DNA of 64,000 bases. It comes from Roseimicrobium gellanilyticum. Its GTDB lineage: Bacteria > Verrucomicrobiota > Verrucomicrobiia > Verrucomicrobiales > Verrucomicrobiaceae. Each line of letters begins with the position of its first letter. The first letter of the stretch is position 1. Where the stretch lies: assembly GCF_003315205.1 (NCBI RefSeq), contig NZ_QNRR01000003.1, positions 558,001-622,000 on the forward strand. The letters are read 5' to 3'. Positions 8,941-17,733 of this stretch are shown piece by piece. Made by a program: the position numbers and the translations under genes. The notes below the pieces were generated by a model that made no database searches, was not told where the DNA came from, and saw nothing but the letters and a program-made list of their open reading frames with translations.

Positions 8941-10647
8941 CTAGGCCATCAAACTCGTCCGGCACAGGCCGGCATACAAACCGTTTTTTGCCATGAGTTC
9001 GTCGTGCGTGCCGTGCTCCACGACCGTCCCCTTCTCCAGTACGTAGATGCGGTCGGCGTGCCGTACCGTGCTCAGACGGTGGGCAATCACGAAGCTGGTG
9101 CGGTTCTTCATCAGGGCATCCAGCGCCTGCTGGATCTGCCGTTCGGTCTCGGTATCCACGCTGGCGGTGGCCTCATCCAGCAGCAGAATCCTGGGATTCC
9201 GCAACAGGGCGCGGGCAATGGACACGCGTTGTTTTTCCCCCACACTGAGCTTGATACCGCGCTCACCCACCTTGGTGCCCAGACCGTCCGGCAGGGCTTC
9301 CACGAAGTGTCTGGCGTTCGCGTTCTCCAGCGCCGTCCAGAGTTCCTCGTCAGTGGCCTCACGGCGTCCAATGAGCAGATTCTCCCGCACCGTGCCGTTA
9401 AACAGGAAGCTCTCCTGCGTGACGTAGCCGGTGTTTGCCCGGAGCCAGGCCTTGTTCAGGTCCCGCACCGGCACGCCGTCCAGGTAGATGCAGCCGGAGT
9501 CGTACTCATAAAAACGGGTGAGCAGGTTGATAAGCGTGCTTTTCCCAGCGCCCGTAGGACCCACCAAGGCAATGGTCTGGCCCGGCTGCGCCTCCAGAGA
9601 CACCTCATTCACGGTGGGCACACTCCCATAGCTGAAGTGCACCCGGTCATAGACGATGTGGCCCTCAATGCTGTCGAGCTTCCGGCCGGTGTCATTGTCC
9701 TTTTCCTCCTCCGCATCCAGGATGTCGAACACCCGCTCGCCCGCACTTCGTCCACCCACAAAGAGCTGGTTCAGCGAGTGGATTTGCCCGATAGGTTCAT
9801 AGAACATCCGCAACAGGATGATGAAGGAGAGGATCTCGCCGGCGGAGATTTCACCACGGTACAGCGCAGTCGCACCCACCCAGACCACGAGGATGTAGCC
9901 CAGGTTCGTCATGAAGTTCATGGTTGGCCGGTACACGGACCACACCCGCATGATGTGGAGGGTGGCCCGGCGCAGGGCATCACTCGCCAGGTTGAAGCGA
10001 GTGTGCTCCTCCTTCTCCATGGCATAGGCCTTGATCTGCCGCATGCCCGCCACGTTGTCGTGCAGCAGCGAGTTCATGGCACTGCTGGCTTTGCGCACCT
10101 TGCGAGCCCGCTCTTTGGAGGTCAGCGTGTAGGCGAGTGCTCCGAAGGCGATGAACGGCACCGGTGCGCACGTGGCCCACGCAAGGGTGGTGTTCACGTT
10201 GAACATGTACACCGCCACGATGGCAATCTGCAGAATGGCGATGACTCCCTGCTCAATGCCATCGATGAGCACACGTTCCACCGCGGGAATGTCCTCACTC
10301 ACCGTCGTCATGATGTCGCCGGTGGGCCGGTTGTCGAACCAGCGCAGTGGCAGGCGCTGCAGGCGCTCGTACATCTCACTCCGCAGATCGTAGATGACGA
10401 GCTGCTCGAAGGTGTTGTTGAGCTGGATGCGCATCGCGTTCAGAAAGTCCTGGGCGAAGAACGCACCCAGACCGATCAGAATCGCCGTGCCGATGTGCTC
10501 GCGCGGCACCTGGCCATCCACGATGCGCTGCGCGAGATTCGGAAACACCAGCACCAACACCGTGCCCAGGATCGCGCAGGTAAGCTGCGCCATCGCCATG
10601 CCGGGATACCGGCGGACGTAGCCAAAGACACGGAGGATGACCTTCAT
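8941..10647 (-). CDS. ABC transporter, fused permease/ATPase (MsbA-like exporter)
   Basis: This 568-residue half-transporter has an N-terminal six-helix type 1 exporter domain (residues 1 to about 310) and a C-terminal nucleotide-binding domain. The latter has Walker A (LVGPTGAGKSTLIN), Q-loop (YVTQESFLFNGTVREN), signature (LSVGEKQRVSIA), Walker B (ILLLDEATASVD) and H-loop (VIAHRLSTV). Such homodimers flip lipids, lipid A or drugs across the inner membrane; the substrate is not deducible. It lies downstream of the PfkB kinase gene with a 16-base gap that contains a perfect hairpin, so the two are probably co-transcribed. Confidence 0.93.
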   Translation of the reverse strand: MKVILRVFGYVRRYPGMAMAQLTCAILGTVLVLVFPNLAQRIVDGQVPREHIGTAILIGLGAFFAQDFLNAMRIQLNNTFEQLVIYDLRSEMYERLQRLPLRWFDNRPTGDIMTTVSEDIPAVERVLIDGIEQGVIAILQIAIVAVYMFNVNTTLAWATCAPVPFIAFGALAYTLTSKERARKVRKASSAMNSLLHDNVAGMRQIKAYAMEKEEHTRFNLASDALRRATLHIMRVWSVYRPTMNFMTNLGYILVVWVGATALYRGEISAGEILSFIILLRMFYEPIGQIHSLNQLFVGGRSAGERVFDILDAEEEKDNDTGRKLDSIEGHIVYDRVHFSYGSVPTVNEVSLEAQPGQTIALVGPTGAGKSTLINLLTRFYEYDSGCIYLDGVPVRDLNKAWLRANTGYVTQESFLFNGTVRENLLIGRREATDEELWTALENANARHFVEALPDGLGTKVGERGIKLSVGEKQRVSIARALLRNPRILLLDEATASVDTETERQIQQALDALMKNRTSFVIAHRLSTVRHADRIYVLEKGTVVEHGTHDELMAKNGLYAGLCRTSLMA

Positions 10648-10650
10648 TCA

Positions 10651-10669
10651 GCGTAACAAAGTGTTACGC
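10651..10669. other. perfect hairpin over the pfkB-family stop codon
   Basis: GCGTAAC and GTTACGC form a perfect 7-bp stem with a 5-base loop. The stem contains the TAA stop of the sugar kinase gene and ends four bases before the start codon of the ABC exporter. There is no T-run, so an effect on translation coupling or mRNA ends is more likely than termination. Confidence 0.5.
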
Positions 10670-11584
10670 CGCGAACGCGGTATAGGCCTTCAATTCTTCG
10701 AGTCTCTTTTTCACGTCGGCTCCATCCACGCGCTCCAGGCGCTGGGTGCTGAAGGCCTCACAAGTGAAGCTGGCCACCACGCTGCCGTGGGCCACGGCGA
10801 CCTTGAGTTCCTCAAAGGTGGGCTTGCTCTTGCTCTGCGAGGCGAGCCAGCCGATCATGCCGCCGAGGAAGCTGTCGCCGGCGCCCGTCGGATCAAACAC
10901 GCTGCTCAACGGATAGGCCGAGCAGGCGAAAAACTCCTCCGGACCATTGCCGAAGAGGAAGCTGCCGTGCTCACCACGCTTCACGACCACATACTTGGGC
11001 CCCTTTTGCTGCAGGCGGCGTCCGGCCTCGATCAAGTTGGAGGTGCCGGTGAATTGCTTCGCCTCGCCGTCGTTGATAACCAGGAGGTCGAGCTTCTTCA
11101 TCACGTCATGCAGGCGATCATTGGCGATGTTGATCCAAAGGTCCATCGTGTCTGCCGCGACGAACTCCACTGCCTTGCACTGCTCCAGCGTCTGCAGCTG
11201 GTTGTCCGGGCTCATGTTCCCCAGCATGGCAAACTTCACTCCGGCTGCCTCTGCGGAAAGCTTGGGCTGCCAGTGTTCCAGCACGTTGATGCCCACCTTC
11301 AAGGTGTCGCGGGTGTTCATGTCCGCATGGTACTCGCCGCTCCAGGTGAAGCTCTCGCCGGCGCTGCGCTCCACACTGCCGAGCTCGATGCCCTTGCCGG
11401 TCAGCATGTCGAGGTGAGCCTTCGGGAAGTCCGCGCCCACAATGCCCACCAGGTGCACCGGCTTCACAAACAGGCCGGCCGCCAGCGCAGCATATGCGGC
11501 GGAGCCACCCAGCAGGCCGTCTTCAGAGGCGGTGGGGGTCTTGATGTTGTCGATGCCAATGGAGCCGGAAATGAGTAGGGACAT
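10664..11584 (-). CDS. PfkB-family carbohydrate/nucleoside kinase
   Basis: This 306-residue ribokinase-fold protein has the N-terminal glycine motif (GGSAAYAALAAGLF) and the C-terminal PfkB signature with anion hole and catalytic Asp (DPTGAGDSFLGG). The length is normal. The family phosphorylates sugars, adenosine or related compounds with ATP; the substrate is not clear, though LLISGSIGIDNIKTP at the N-terminus resembles bacterial adenosine-kinase-like members. Transcription probably starts in the 252-bp gap shared with the divergent BON-OmpA gene and may continue into the ABC exporter. Confidence 0.9.
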   Translation of the reverse strand: MSLLISGSIGIDNIKTPTASEDGLLGGSAAYAALAAGLFVKPVHLVGIVGADFPKAHLDMLTGKGIELGSVERSAGESFTWSGEYHADMNTRDTLKVGINVLEHWQPKLSAEAAGVKFAMLGNMSPDNQLQTLEQCKAVEFVAADTMDLWINIANDRLHDVMKKLDLLVINDGEAKQFTGTSNLIEAGRRLQQKGPKYVVVKRGEHGSFLFGNGPEEFFACSAYPLSSVFDPTGAGDSFLGGMIGWLASQSKSKPTFEELKVAVAHGSVVASFTCEAFSTQRLERVDGADVKKRLEELKAYTAFAA

Positions 11585-11836
11585 GGAGTAAAGGTTCTGG
11601 ATTCGGTTCCCGGATGGGAGGGGCGGGAGTGTTTCACCCCATCCACCGTCTCTGCAACTGAAAGTGAGTCCAGACAGGGATGCCCAGATTGCAGGCTTTG
11701 GCCAGAGCGAAGCAGCTCAGGTTCAGCCGACCTCAGGGAACGGTCCACTTCCGCCCGAAGCTCAAAAACACTTTGGACCTCCCCGCCCTTGAATTCCGGC
11801 CGTTTGGCTACGTAATTATTCAGACCGCGTCCCGGC

Positions 11837-13078
11837 ATGAGGTTTCTCTACACCATCATCCTGCTCCTTGCGCTTCCAGTGCTCGCCCTCCTGTTCCGGC
11901 AGGAGTTCCTGGACCGTCTGCAGCCAAAGCTTGCCACTCAGGTGGCGGCAGCGCTCTCCAGGCCTGCGTTCTCCGGAGTGAAAGCGGAGCTCAACTATGT
12001 CGACGTCTCCCTGCGCGGGACCGTGGATCAGCCATCGCAACGGGAGGAGGCACGAGCGGCTGTAGACGCCGTCCCGGGCCTGCGCTGTCGGGAAGAAGAC
12101 AATCACCTCCAAATCCGCCCCGGGATCACTGGCACGCTCGCCGGGTCACGGCTCACCTTGACCGGCTGGCTGCACCGCACCGCAGAGCTCGCTGAGATCA
12201 GTTCCTGGATTCAGGAGCTGAGGCCCGGCTTGGAAGTCGAGGACTCGGGTGTGCAGGTCCTCCCGCACGTGATTCCGCAATCCATCTCCTCTGCACAGGA
12301 ACTGCCCGCTCTGCTGACCCAGCTTCAGGGCGTTCTCCGGGCCAAAGCCAGCCTGAAGGTCACGCGGGGGAATGATACCTTTCGAATCAGCGGCGATCTG
12401 CCGACGATGAAACTTCGGCAGGCCATCGTGCTGGCAGTGCCCTTGGGCGGTGGCACCACGCCTCTGGACTTCAGTGAACTCCGCGCGGGGCCGTACGTCA
12501 CTGCAGCCGCCTTTGCCGATGAGGAAGCGCTACCCCCCTTGCTCTCCGTCTTCCTCACGTCTCCCGGCGCGCAGAGCATCGAAGCCAGGGGACAAGAACT
12601 GCTCATTCGTGGCTATGCCACGCCTTCCATGCGTGACCGCTGGATGACGTCGCTCAATCGCTTCCCGGAGCGGATCACCATCATCGCCGGCTTTCAGGTG
12701 TTCCCCTCCCTGTATCACTTCCCTTCGTACAAACCGCAGTCGCGCCTAGCCGCGGACAAGGTGAAGGGTGTACAGAAGTCGCTCTCGAAAGCGGTGATTC
12801 AGTTTGAGAACGGCGCCGTCACGGCCGCCCCTACCCAGGCGGCCATGCTCGATGACGCAGCCGCCACGATTCGGGATGCGGGTGCTGAGGTGCGTGTCAT
12901 TGCCGGTGCAGCACCGCTGGCAAATGAGACTGCTGATGCTGCGCGGAGTCGCGCGGAGTCCATCGTCAGCGAATTGGTATCGCGTGGCGTACCCGCCGCC
13001 TGTCTGGAGGCAGGTGTCTTTGAACCCGTTTCCTCTGCCGAAGAACCCGTGGCTCGAGTCGAGCTGCTGGTGAAGTGA
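11837..13078 (+). CDS. BON plus OmpA-like envelope protein (ArfA-like architecture)
   Basis: The 413-residue product has an N-terminal signal anchor (FLYTIILLLALPVLALLF), then one or more BON-like modules (about residues 35-200; VDVSLRGTVDQPSQREEA, LTGWLHRTAELAEI). It ends in an OmpA-like peptidoglycan-binding domain (about 320-413; FENGAVTAAPTQAAML, then DAARSRAESIVSELVSRGV matching the family's RA..V..L...G pattern). The order membrane anchor-BON-OmpA is that of mycobacterial ArfA/OmpATb, although sequence similarity is not claimed. It should bridge inner membrane and cell wall. The next gene starts 25 bases downstream and is likely co-transcribed. It is divergent from the sugar kinase. Confidence 0.7.
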   Translation: MRFLYTIILLLALPVLALLFRQEFLDRLQPKLATQVAAALSRPAFSGVKAELNYVDVSLRGTVDQPSQREEARAAVDAVPGLRCREEDNHLQIRPGITGTLAGSRLTLTGWLHRTAELAEISSWIQELRPGLEVEDSGVQVLPHVIPQSISSAQELPALLTQLQGVLRAKASLKVTRGNDTFRISGDLPTMKLRQAIVLAVPLGGGTTPLDFSELRAGPYVTAAAFADEEALPPLLSVFLTSPGAQSIEARGQELLIRGYATPSMRDRWMTSLNRFPERITIIAGFQVFPSLYHFPSYKPQSRLAADKVKGVQKSLSKAVIQFENGAVTAAPTQAAMLDDAAATIRDAGAEVRVIAGAAPLANETADAARSRAESIVSELVSRGVPAACLEAGVFEPVSSAEEPVARVELLVK

Positions 13079-13103
13079 AGTCTGCCAGCAACCGCCGCCA
13101 ATC

Positions 13104-14177
13104 ATGGGCTCCAACTCATCCCTTTCCGAACTGCTCCAAAGCCTGGACGCGACGACTTATTTCTTCGTCACCAGCGGTCTCTTCATCAGCATCGTGGGGC
13201 TGGTGTTCTTCATCCTGGGTCTCTGGTTCGGAGGCCTGCTGTGGCGGGGTTACAAGCGGCGCTATCGGGTTGCTGAAGCCACCATCGAGTCCCTGAAGAA
13301 TGAGGCCGCACAGCTCAAGCGGCGCATCGCCGGGCAGTCGCCCCGCACTCAGGGCAACGCTTCTACGTTGGAGCTTTCAGAACCTGACCTACCACCTGCG
13401 GAGGAGCCGGGTGAGACCTCAGCGCCACCCGCCAGCCGCGCCTTCACCATCTGGACCGAGCCTGCCACTCCGAAGGTGGTGTGCATCGCCGAGGTCCTGT
13501 CCAATACTCCTGCGGAATCGCCCGCACCGGAAGACACCGGATTCACGGCCCCCTTGCTCTTCCCTACCCCTCCAGAACGGGAGCTCGATGTCCCGCCTCT
13601 CGTCTTTCCCCCGAGCCAGGCATTCTCGCTGTGGACAGAGGAGGGCTGGGAACCCACACCAGCTCCCACCGCGCCGCAGCTCTTTCCGCCCAGCTCTGCT
13701 TTTACCTTGTGGACCACGGACGATTTCCAGCCCGCGCATGTTCGTCTCGCTTGGCCGCCCAGTGCAGCCTTCACCCTGTGGACGTGCACCGACTTCGTCC
13801 CGCCCCTTACGCTTCCACTCCCTGAGCCGGAATCAGAACCGGCGCCGGCTGCCTTGTCTGCTTTGCCTCCCTCTCGCGATGCCCTGATCGCAGCCACGGC
13901 CACTGCAGTGCGCAGTGTGGCAAGCTACCCACGGCCGGCTGAGCGACGTGTCATCGTGACTTTCCCGGATGAACGCCCTGCCTCTCCACGCGGCCAGGCA
14001 TTTACGCTCTGGACTCAATCCTCAGGGACCCCCACACCTGATGGCAGCGGCATTTCCCAACGGAGTGCCCTGACATCGCTGATTCGCAGCCGCGTGGAAG
14101 CTCCACCGCATCCTCCCCTGCCACCACTCGACATGGAGCCGCTTCCCTTCGTGCCCGCTGCCGAGACAGATGCGTGA
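13104..14177 (+). CDS. membrane protein with five AF(T/S)(L/I)WT repeats
   Basis: No known family is recognised. The 357-residue product has one strong transmembrane helix (about residues 20-48), a short coiled coil (about 56-76, IESLKNEAAQLKRRIAG) and a long Pro/Ala/Glu-rich tail. The tail carries five copies of the hexapeptide AF(T/S)(L/I)WT at 113-118, 173-178, 199-204, 222-227 and 299-304. Each copy is preceded by a small residue (Ser, Gly, Arg or Ala in context SxAF) and followed by a few mostly polar or acidic residues. The spacing is irregular, which suggests short linear binding motifs on a disordered tether rather than a folded repeat. It directly follows the BON-OmpA gene, so the two products probably work together in the envelope. 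Confidence 0.75.
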   Translation: MGSNSSLSELLQSLDATTYFFVTSGLFISIVGLVFFILGLWFGGLLWRGYKRRYRVAEATIESLKNEAAQLKRRIAGQSPRTQGNASTLELSEPDLPPAEEPGETSAPPASRAFTIWTEPATPKVVCIAEVLSNTPAESPAPEDTGFTAPLLFPTPPERELDVPPLVFPPSQAFSLWTEEGWEPTPAPTAPQLFPPSSAFTLWTTDDFQPAHVRLAWPPSAAFTLWTCTDFVPPLTLPLPEPESEPAPAALSALPPSRDALIAATATAVRSVASYPRPAERRVIVTFPDERPASPRGQAFTLWTQSSGTPTPDGSGISQRSALTSLIRSRVEAPPHPPLPPLDMEPLPFVPAAETDA

Positions 14178-14215
14178 GCATCGTAGCGATGCCAGCGCTC
14201 ACGCGGAAAAAAGAT

Positions 14216-14860
14216 CTACCCACCCACCGTTCGACTGGCCTCCAGAGCCTGCTTCACCTGACGCACCGCGGCGCGCACATCGGGAGCGCAAAGGAACGCG
14301 GACACCACCACCACGCGTTGCGCTCCTGCGGCGAGTATCTCCGGAAGACGCTCCCAATTCACGCCACCGATGCAAAACGCCGGGCAGGTGGCAAAGGAGT
14401 ACACTTCCTTGATGTTCTCCAGGCCAATGGGCACGTAGTCGGGCTTCGTGCCAGTGGCATAGAGCGGTCCGAAGCCGATGTAGTCAGCGCCCTCGTCCAT
14501 CGCAGCGCGGGCCTGCGCCACGCTATGCGTGGACTTCCCCACAAAGCAAGCCGACCCCACCAACGCACGAGTCTCCGCCACGCTGAGATCATCCTGTCCC
14601 ACATGAATGCCTTCGCTGCCCACGCTGGCGGCCACAGCCGGGTGATCGTTGATCACCAGCGGCACGCCTGCCAGGCGGGTGATGGGCAGCATTTCCCGCG
14701 CAAGGCGCTCCACCTCTCCGGCAATGAGCTTCTTGGCGCGAAGCTGCAGCACGTCCACCCCCCCCTCGACGAGGGCATGGGTCATTTCCGGCACCTTTCG
14801 GGGCTCGACATACCCCAGATCCACGATGCCATACAGGTGACAGTCCTCGATGCGACGCAT
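14216..14860 (-). CDS. thiE: thiamine-phosphate synthase
   Basis: This 214-residue TIM-barrel enzyme couples HMP-pyrophosphate and the thiazole phosphate to give thiamine monophosphate. The family motifs are visible: DVLQLRAKKL (pyrophosphate-binding Arg/Lys), INDHPAVAASVGSEGIHVGQ (Asp and GQ), KSTHSV and GFGPLYATGTKP, then a C-terminal GGV phosphate loop. The ATG at 14860 is preferred because the family begins at GIVDLGYV; longer frames to 14929 or 14989 would overlap the divergent gene. thiL, acting on the product, lies 3 kb away in another operon. Confidence 0.92.
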   Translation of the reverse strand: MRRIEDCHLYGIVDLGYVEPRKVPEMTHALVEGGVDVLQLRAKKLIAGEVERLAREMLPITRLAGVPLVINDHPAVAASVGSEGIHVGQDDLSVAETRALVGSACFVGKSTHSVAQARAAMDEGADYIGFGPLYATGTKPDYVPIGLENIKEVYSFATCPAFCIGGVNWERLPEILAAGAQRVVVVSAFLCAPDVRAAVRQVKQALEASRTVGG

Positions 14861-14988
14861 AGGGGGCAACGCTTCCACGGGACACGGCCAGTGGTCAACG
14901 CTCTTGCGAGGTTTCCTGTTGACCGGCATGCCCTGTGTGCGGAGTCTCACGACCGCATTTTGCGTTCTCACGTTTAGTCCACGTTCCA

Positions 14989-15903
14989 ATGTCCACGAAA
15001 CCCACCCTCCTCATCCTCGCTGCCGGCATGGGCAGTCGCTATGGCGGTCTCAAGCAGCTCGACCCCATGGGTCCCAACGGCGAAACCGTGCTGGACTATT
15101 CCGTGTTCGACGCCGTGCGCGCGGGCTTCGGCAAGGTGGTCTTCGTCATCCGCCGCGATTTTGAAGAGGAGTTCAAGACGAAGGTTGGCAGCCGCTTCGA
15201 CAAGCGCGTGCCGGTGGAGTACGCCTTCCAGTCCATCACGGACCTACCGGAAGGATTCAGCGTCCCTGAGGGCCGCGTGAAACCCTGGGGCACCACGCAT
15301 GCCGTGCTCGCCGCCGAAGCGCAGGTGAAGGAACCCTTCGCCATGATCAATGCGGACGACTTCTATGGTCGTGACGCCTTTGCCAAGCTCGCCGCAAACC
15401 TGCCCACGCTTCATCCCGTGGATGGACGCAAGCGCTACTCGCTCGTTGGCTTCCAACTCAAGAATACCCTCTCCGAGCACGGCAGCGTGGCCCGCGGCGT
15501 GTGCACCAGCCACGAAGGCAAACTCACCTCCGTGACGGAGATGACCAAGATCGTGAAGACTCCCTCCGGCGCCCGCAACGAGGAAGACCCGGACAACCAC
15601 ATCGAACTCACCGGGCACGAACTCGTGAGCATGAACTTCTGGGGCTTCACCCCGGATGTCTTCCCGCAGCTTCGCGAGGCGTTTGTAAACTTCCTCAAGA
15701 AGGATGGCACCAGCCAGAAGTCCGAGTGCTACGTGCCCAAGGAAGTGGACCTCTTCATCAAGCAGGGCACCGCGGAAGTGGAAGTGCTGCAGACCTCCAG
15801 CTCCTGGTTCGGCGTGACCTATCCCGAGGACAAGGAAATCGTCGTCGCCAGCATCAAGAAACTCACGGACGCCGGAGAATACCCTGCGCCTCTGTGGGGT
15901 TAA
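14989..15903 (+). CDS. NDP-sugar pyrophosphorylase-type nucleotidyltransferase
   Basis: The ATG at 14989 gives 304 residues beginning MSTKPTLLILAAGMGSRYGG, the nucleotide-binding loop of the NTP-transferase (GT-A fold) superfamily. It continues with KQLDPMGPNGETVLDY and INADDFYGRDAF, the acidic metal-binding segment. Members transfer NMP to sugar phosphates or phosphocholine-like alcohols; the exact substrate is unknown. It is slightly longer than typical RmlA and lacks an obvious C-terminal hexapeptide domain. The hypothetical gene 21 bases downstream may be in the same transcript. Confidence 0.85.
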   Translation: MSTKPTLLILAAGMGSRYGGLKQLDPMGPNGETVLDYSVFDAVRAGFGKVVFVIRRDFEEEFKTKVGSRFDKRVPVEYAFQSITDLPEGFSVPEGRVKPWGTTHAVLAAEAQVKEPFAMINADDFYGRDAFAKLAANLPTLHPVDGRKRYSLVGFQLKNTLSEHGSVARGVCTSHEGKLTSVTEMTKIVKTPSGARNEEDPDNHIELTGHELVSMNFWGFTPDVFPQLREAFVNFLKKDGTSQKSECYVPKEVDLFIKQGTAEVEVLQTSSSWFGVTYPEDKEIVVASIKKLTDAGEYPAPLWG

Positions 15904-15924
15904 GACGTCAACGATTGCCACACC

Positions 15925-16482
15925 ATGCCCAGCCCCACGGTAGAGAAGCTCATGCGCGTTCTCTACCGGGACGGCGTGGTGTATGACATCGATACGGATA
16001 GCCTTATCCGCGAGTGTGCGAACAACATGAGCGCGCTCGCGCTCTTTGGGGTGCTCTCCCGCATGGATGATGCGGCACCGGATTTCGGTGACCAACTCAG
16101 GGAGCGGATGAAGGAGTTGAACGTCTTTGGTCCTAGTTATCTCATCAGCTTCAATGACGGCAGATGGGACGGCCTTAAGGCAGAAACAAGCGATGCGGAG
16201 GAAGAGCTGGGTGCTTCATCGCGTTTCGAGTGCTTCCTGAAGCTGATATGGATGTCGGATGAGGCCGCGTACTTCGCCTTCAGCTTTGTGGACTATCTCA
16301 GCGCGCCTTATGTGCACGGCGCTTCCAGAAAGCGAGAAGGCAACATGCACCATGTTCGCTTGGAACTAGATTCACCCGAGTGCCTCAACAAATTTATCGA
16401 GTCGCTGCGAGGACCGTTCTTTGTGAAAGTAGAGGAGTCCTCCGAAGAGATCTTTTGGAAGGCGCCCTCGCACGCAGTGTGA
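15925..16482 (+). CDS. hypothetical protein, 185 aa
   Basis: No family is recognised. The product is soluble, acidic and lacks a signal peptide. It begins MPSPTVEKLMRVLYRDGVVY and contains aromatic-rich stretches (FVDYLSAPYVHG). It follows the nucleotidyltransferase gene by 21 bases and ends 14 bases before a palindromic element that separates it from the convergent tsaB. Coding character (GC-rich third positions, no frame conflict) supports it as a real gene. The function is unknown. Confidence 0.65.
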   Translation: MPSPTVEKLMRVLYRDGVVYDIDTDSLIRECANNMSALALFGVLSRMDDAAPDFGDQLRERMKELNVFGPSYLISFNDGRWDGLKAETSDAEEELGASSRFECFLKLIWMSDEAAYFAFSFVDYLSAPYVHGASRKREGNMHHVRLELDSPECLNKFIESLRGPFFVKVEESSEEIFWKAPSHAV

Positions 16483-16495
16483 GGCGAGGCGAAGC

Positions 16496-16668
16496 AGAAA
16501 GTAGTCCGCCGAGCCTCGGCGGTCAGTTGCAGGAAGTCGGGTCTCCTGACCGGACAGTGGCTGGCGGGTTTTCCTACCCGCCACTTACTTTCCGCATTCG
16601 TCAAAGATGTCGGCTCACATCCCCCCCACCGCCGCCCTGACCGCCGAAGGCTCGGCGGACTACTTTCT
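16496..16668. repeat. palindromic interspersed element with 31-32-bp inverted ends
   Basis: The left arm 16496-16526 (AGAAAGTAGTCCGCCGAGCC then TCGGCGGTCAG) is repeated in inverse at 16637-16668 with a single extra base. An internal perfect hairpin sits at 16562-16583 (TGGCGGGT/ACCCGCCA). The element is noncoding except that its right end supplies the last codons and the TAG stop of tsaB. It lies between convergent genes and could act as a bidirectional terminator. The structure resembles REP/MITE-like elements; mobility is inference. Confidence 0.75.
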
Positions 16669-17319
16669 TTTCGGCTGCGTCACATACGCCTCCGCAAGAT
16701 AGACAGGCTCCAGCGCCCGTTTCGCCAGTTCGGCAATCTCATCCTCCACCATCCCCGCAGCAATCTCCGCGAGTCCAATCGCCGAGGGCATGACACACAT
16801 CACATCCTCCAGCCCAAGCGGCACCTTGCCATCATAGGTGTACCAGGGTGTATCCATTCCTCGTGCCGCATGCTTCTCGCGGAAAGCATCTGCATCCATG
16901 GTGACCACTTCGCCCACCAGTTCATCACCACGCACCTCCGCCACGAAATACTTCCCACGCCGCGCATCGCCACACACGACAAACCTGTCACCCACCCCAC
17001 CATCCACCTCCGGTGCCAGCACCGAAGGCAACCCAATCAACGGAACGCCACGAGACATGGCCACACCTTGCGCCGCAGCAATGCCGATGCGCACACCGGT
17101 ATAAGACGCCGGACCAGTCCCCACGACAATCGCGCGCAAGTCGTCTCCGCACTTCTCCAGTGCTTCCCGCAAGGGCTCAAAGAGCTGCGAGTTGTGCGAA
17201 CGTTCGGACGAGAAGCTGTGCTCGTACACCACAGTCGCGTCACCTTTCACCACCGCCACGCTGCCGCGAGGGGTGGAGGTTTCGATGGCAAGAACACAGT
17301 CAGGCATGGCAAGGCTCAA
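16660..17319 (-). CDS. tsaB: tRNA threonylcarbamoyladenosine biosynthesis protein TsaB
   Basis: This 219-residue ASKHA-fold protein partners TsaD and TsaE in forming t6A37 on ANN-decoding tRNAs. It shows LAIETSTPRGSVAVV at the N-terminus, SHNSQLFEPLREAL and VGTGPASYTGVRIG, all typical of TsaB. It starts three bases after the end of tsaE and should be translationally coupled. The last codons, including the stop, come from the palindromic element, so the C-terminal residues (TQPKRK) may be a recent replacement. tsaD is not in the window. Confidence 0.93.
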   Translation of the reverse strand: MSLAMPDCVLAIETSTPRGSVAVVKGDATVVYEHSFSSERSHNSQLFEPLREALEKCGDDLRAIVVGTGPASYTGVRIGIAAAQGVAMSRGVPLIGLPSVLAPEVDGGVGDRFVVCGDARRGKYFVAEVRGDELVGEVVTMDADAFREKHAARGMDTPWYTYDGKVPLGLEDVMCVMPSAIGLAEIAAGMVEDEIAELAKRALEPVYLAEAYVTQPKRK

Positions 17320-17322
17320 GCA

Positions 17323-17733
17323 TCACCTTTCCACCACCTGCCGCGCGCCGTCAGGCAGGATTTCAAAATGAAACCACCGGGCCCCATCAGGGATCAGTTC
17401 CGGAAAGCGGTCGGCCCATTCCACGATGACCACGCCACCACCATCCAGATAGTCATCCCACGCGATGTTCAGCACTTCCTGCGCGGCATCGAGCCTGTAG
17501 AAATCGAAGTGGAATGCCGGAAGCCTGCCGCCTTCGTATTCATGCACCAGGGTAAACGTGGGGCTGCTCACCTCCGCATCGCTCCCAAGCCCGGCCACGA
17601 TGCCCTTGGTGGCATGCGTCTTGCCGGCACCGAGGTTGCCCACGAGCGCAACGATTTCCCCGGATTTCAAGGTCGATGCCAGTTCTCGCCCCCAAGCCAC
17701 CGTGTCTTCCACCTGTGCGAGCCGCGCTGTCAT
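17323..17733 (-). CDS. tsaE: tRNA threonylcarbamoyladenosine biosynthesis ATPase TsaE
   Basis: This small P-loop protein of 136 residues has Walker A LVGNLGAGKTHATKG, the family motif SPTFTLVHEYEG, HFDFYRL and the Walker-B-like VIVEWADRFPELIP. TsaE binds the TsaBD complex and drives its ATP-dependent turnover during t6A synthesis. The start codon overlaps the thiL stop (ATGA, 17730-17733) and tsaB follows at once, so thiL-tsaE-tsaB form a tight operon. Confidence 0.95.
   Translation of the reverse strand: MTARLAQVEDTVAWGRELASTLKSGEIVALVGNLGAGKTHATKGIVAGLGSDAEVSSPTFTLVHEYEGGRLPAFHFDFYRLDAAQEVLNIAWDDYLDGGGVVIVEWADRFPELIPDGARWFHFEILPDGARQVVER

Noticed and set aside
14860-14989. N-terminal extension of ThiE
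   Set aside because: The extra 43 residues are not part of the family fold and would overlap the start of the divergent gene.
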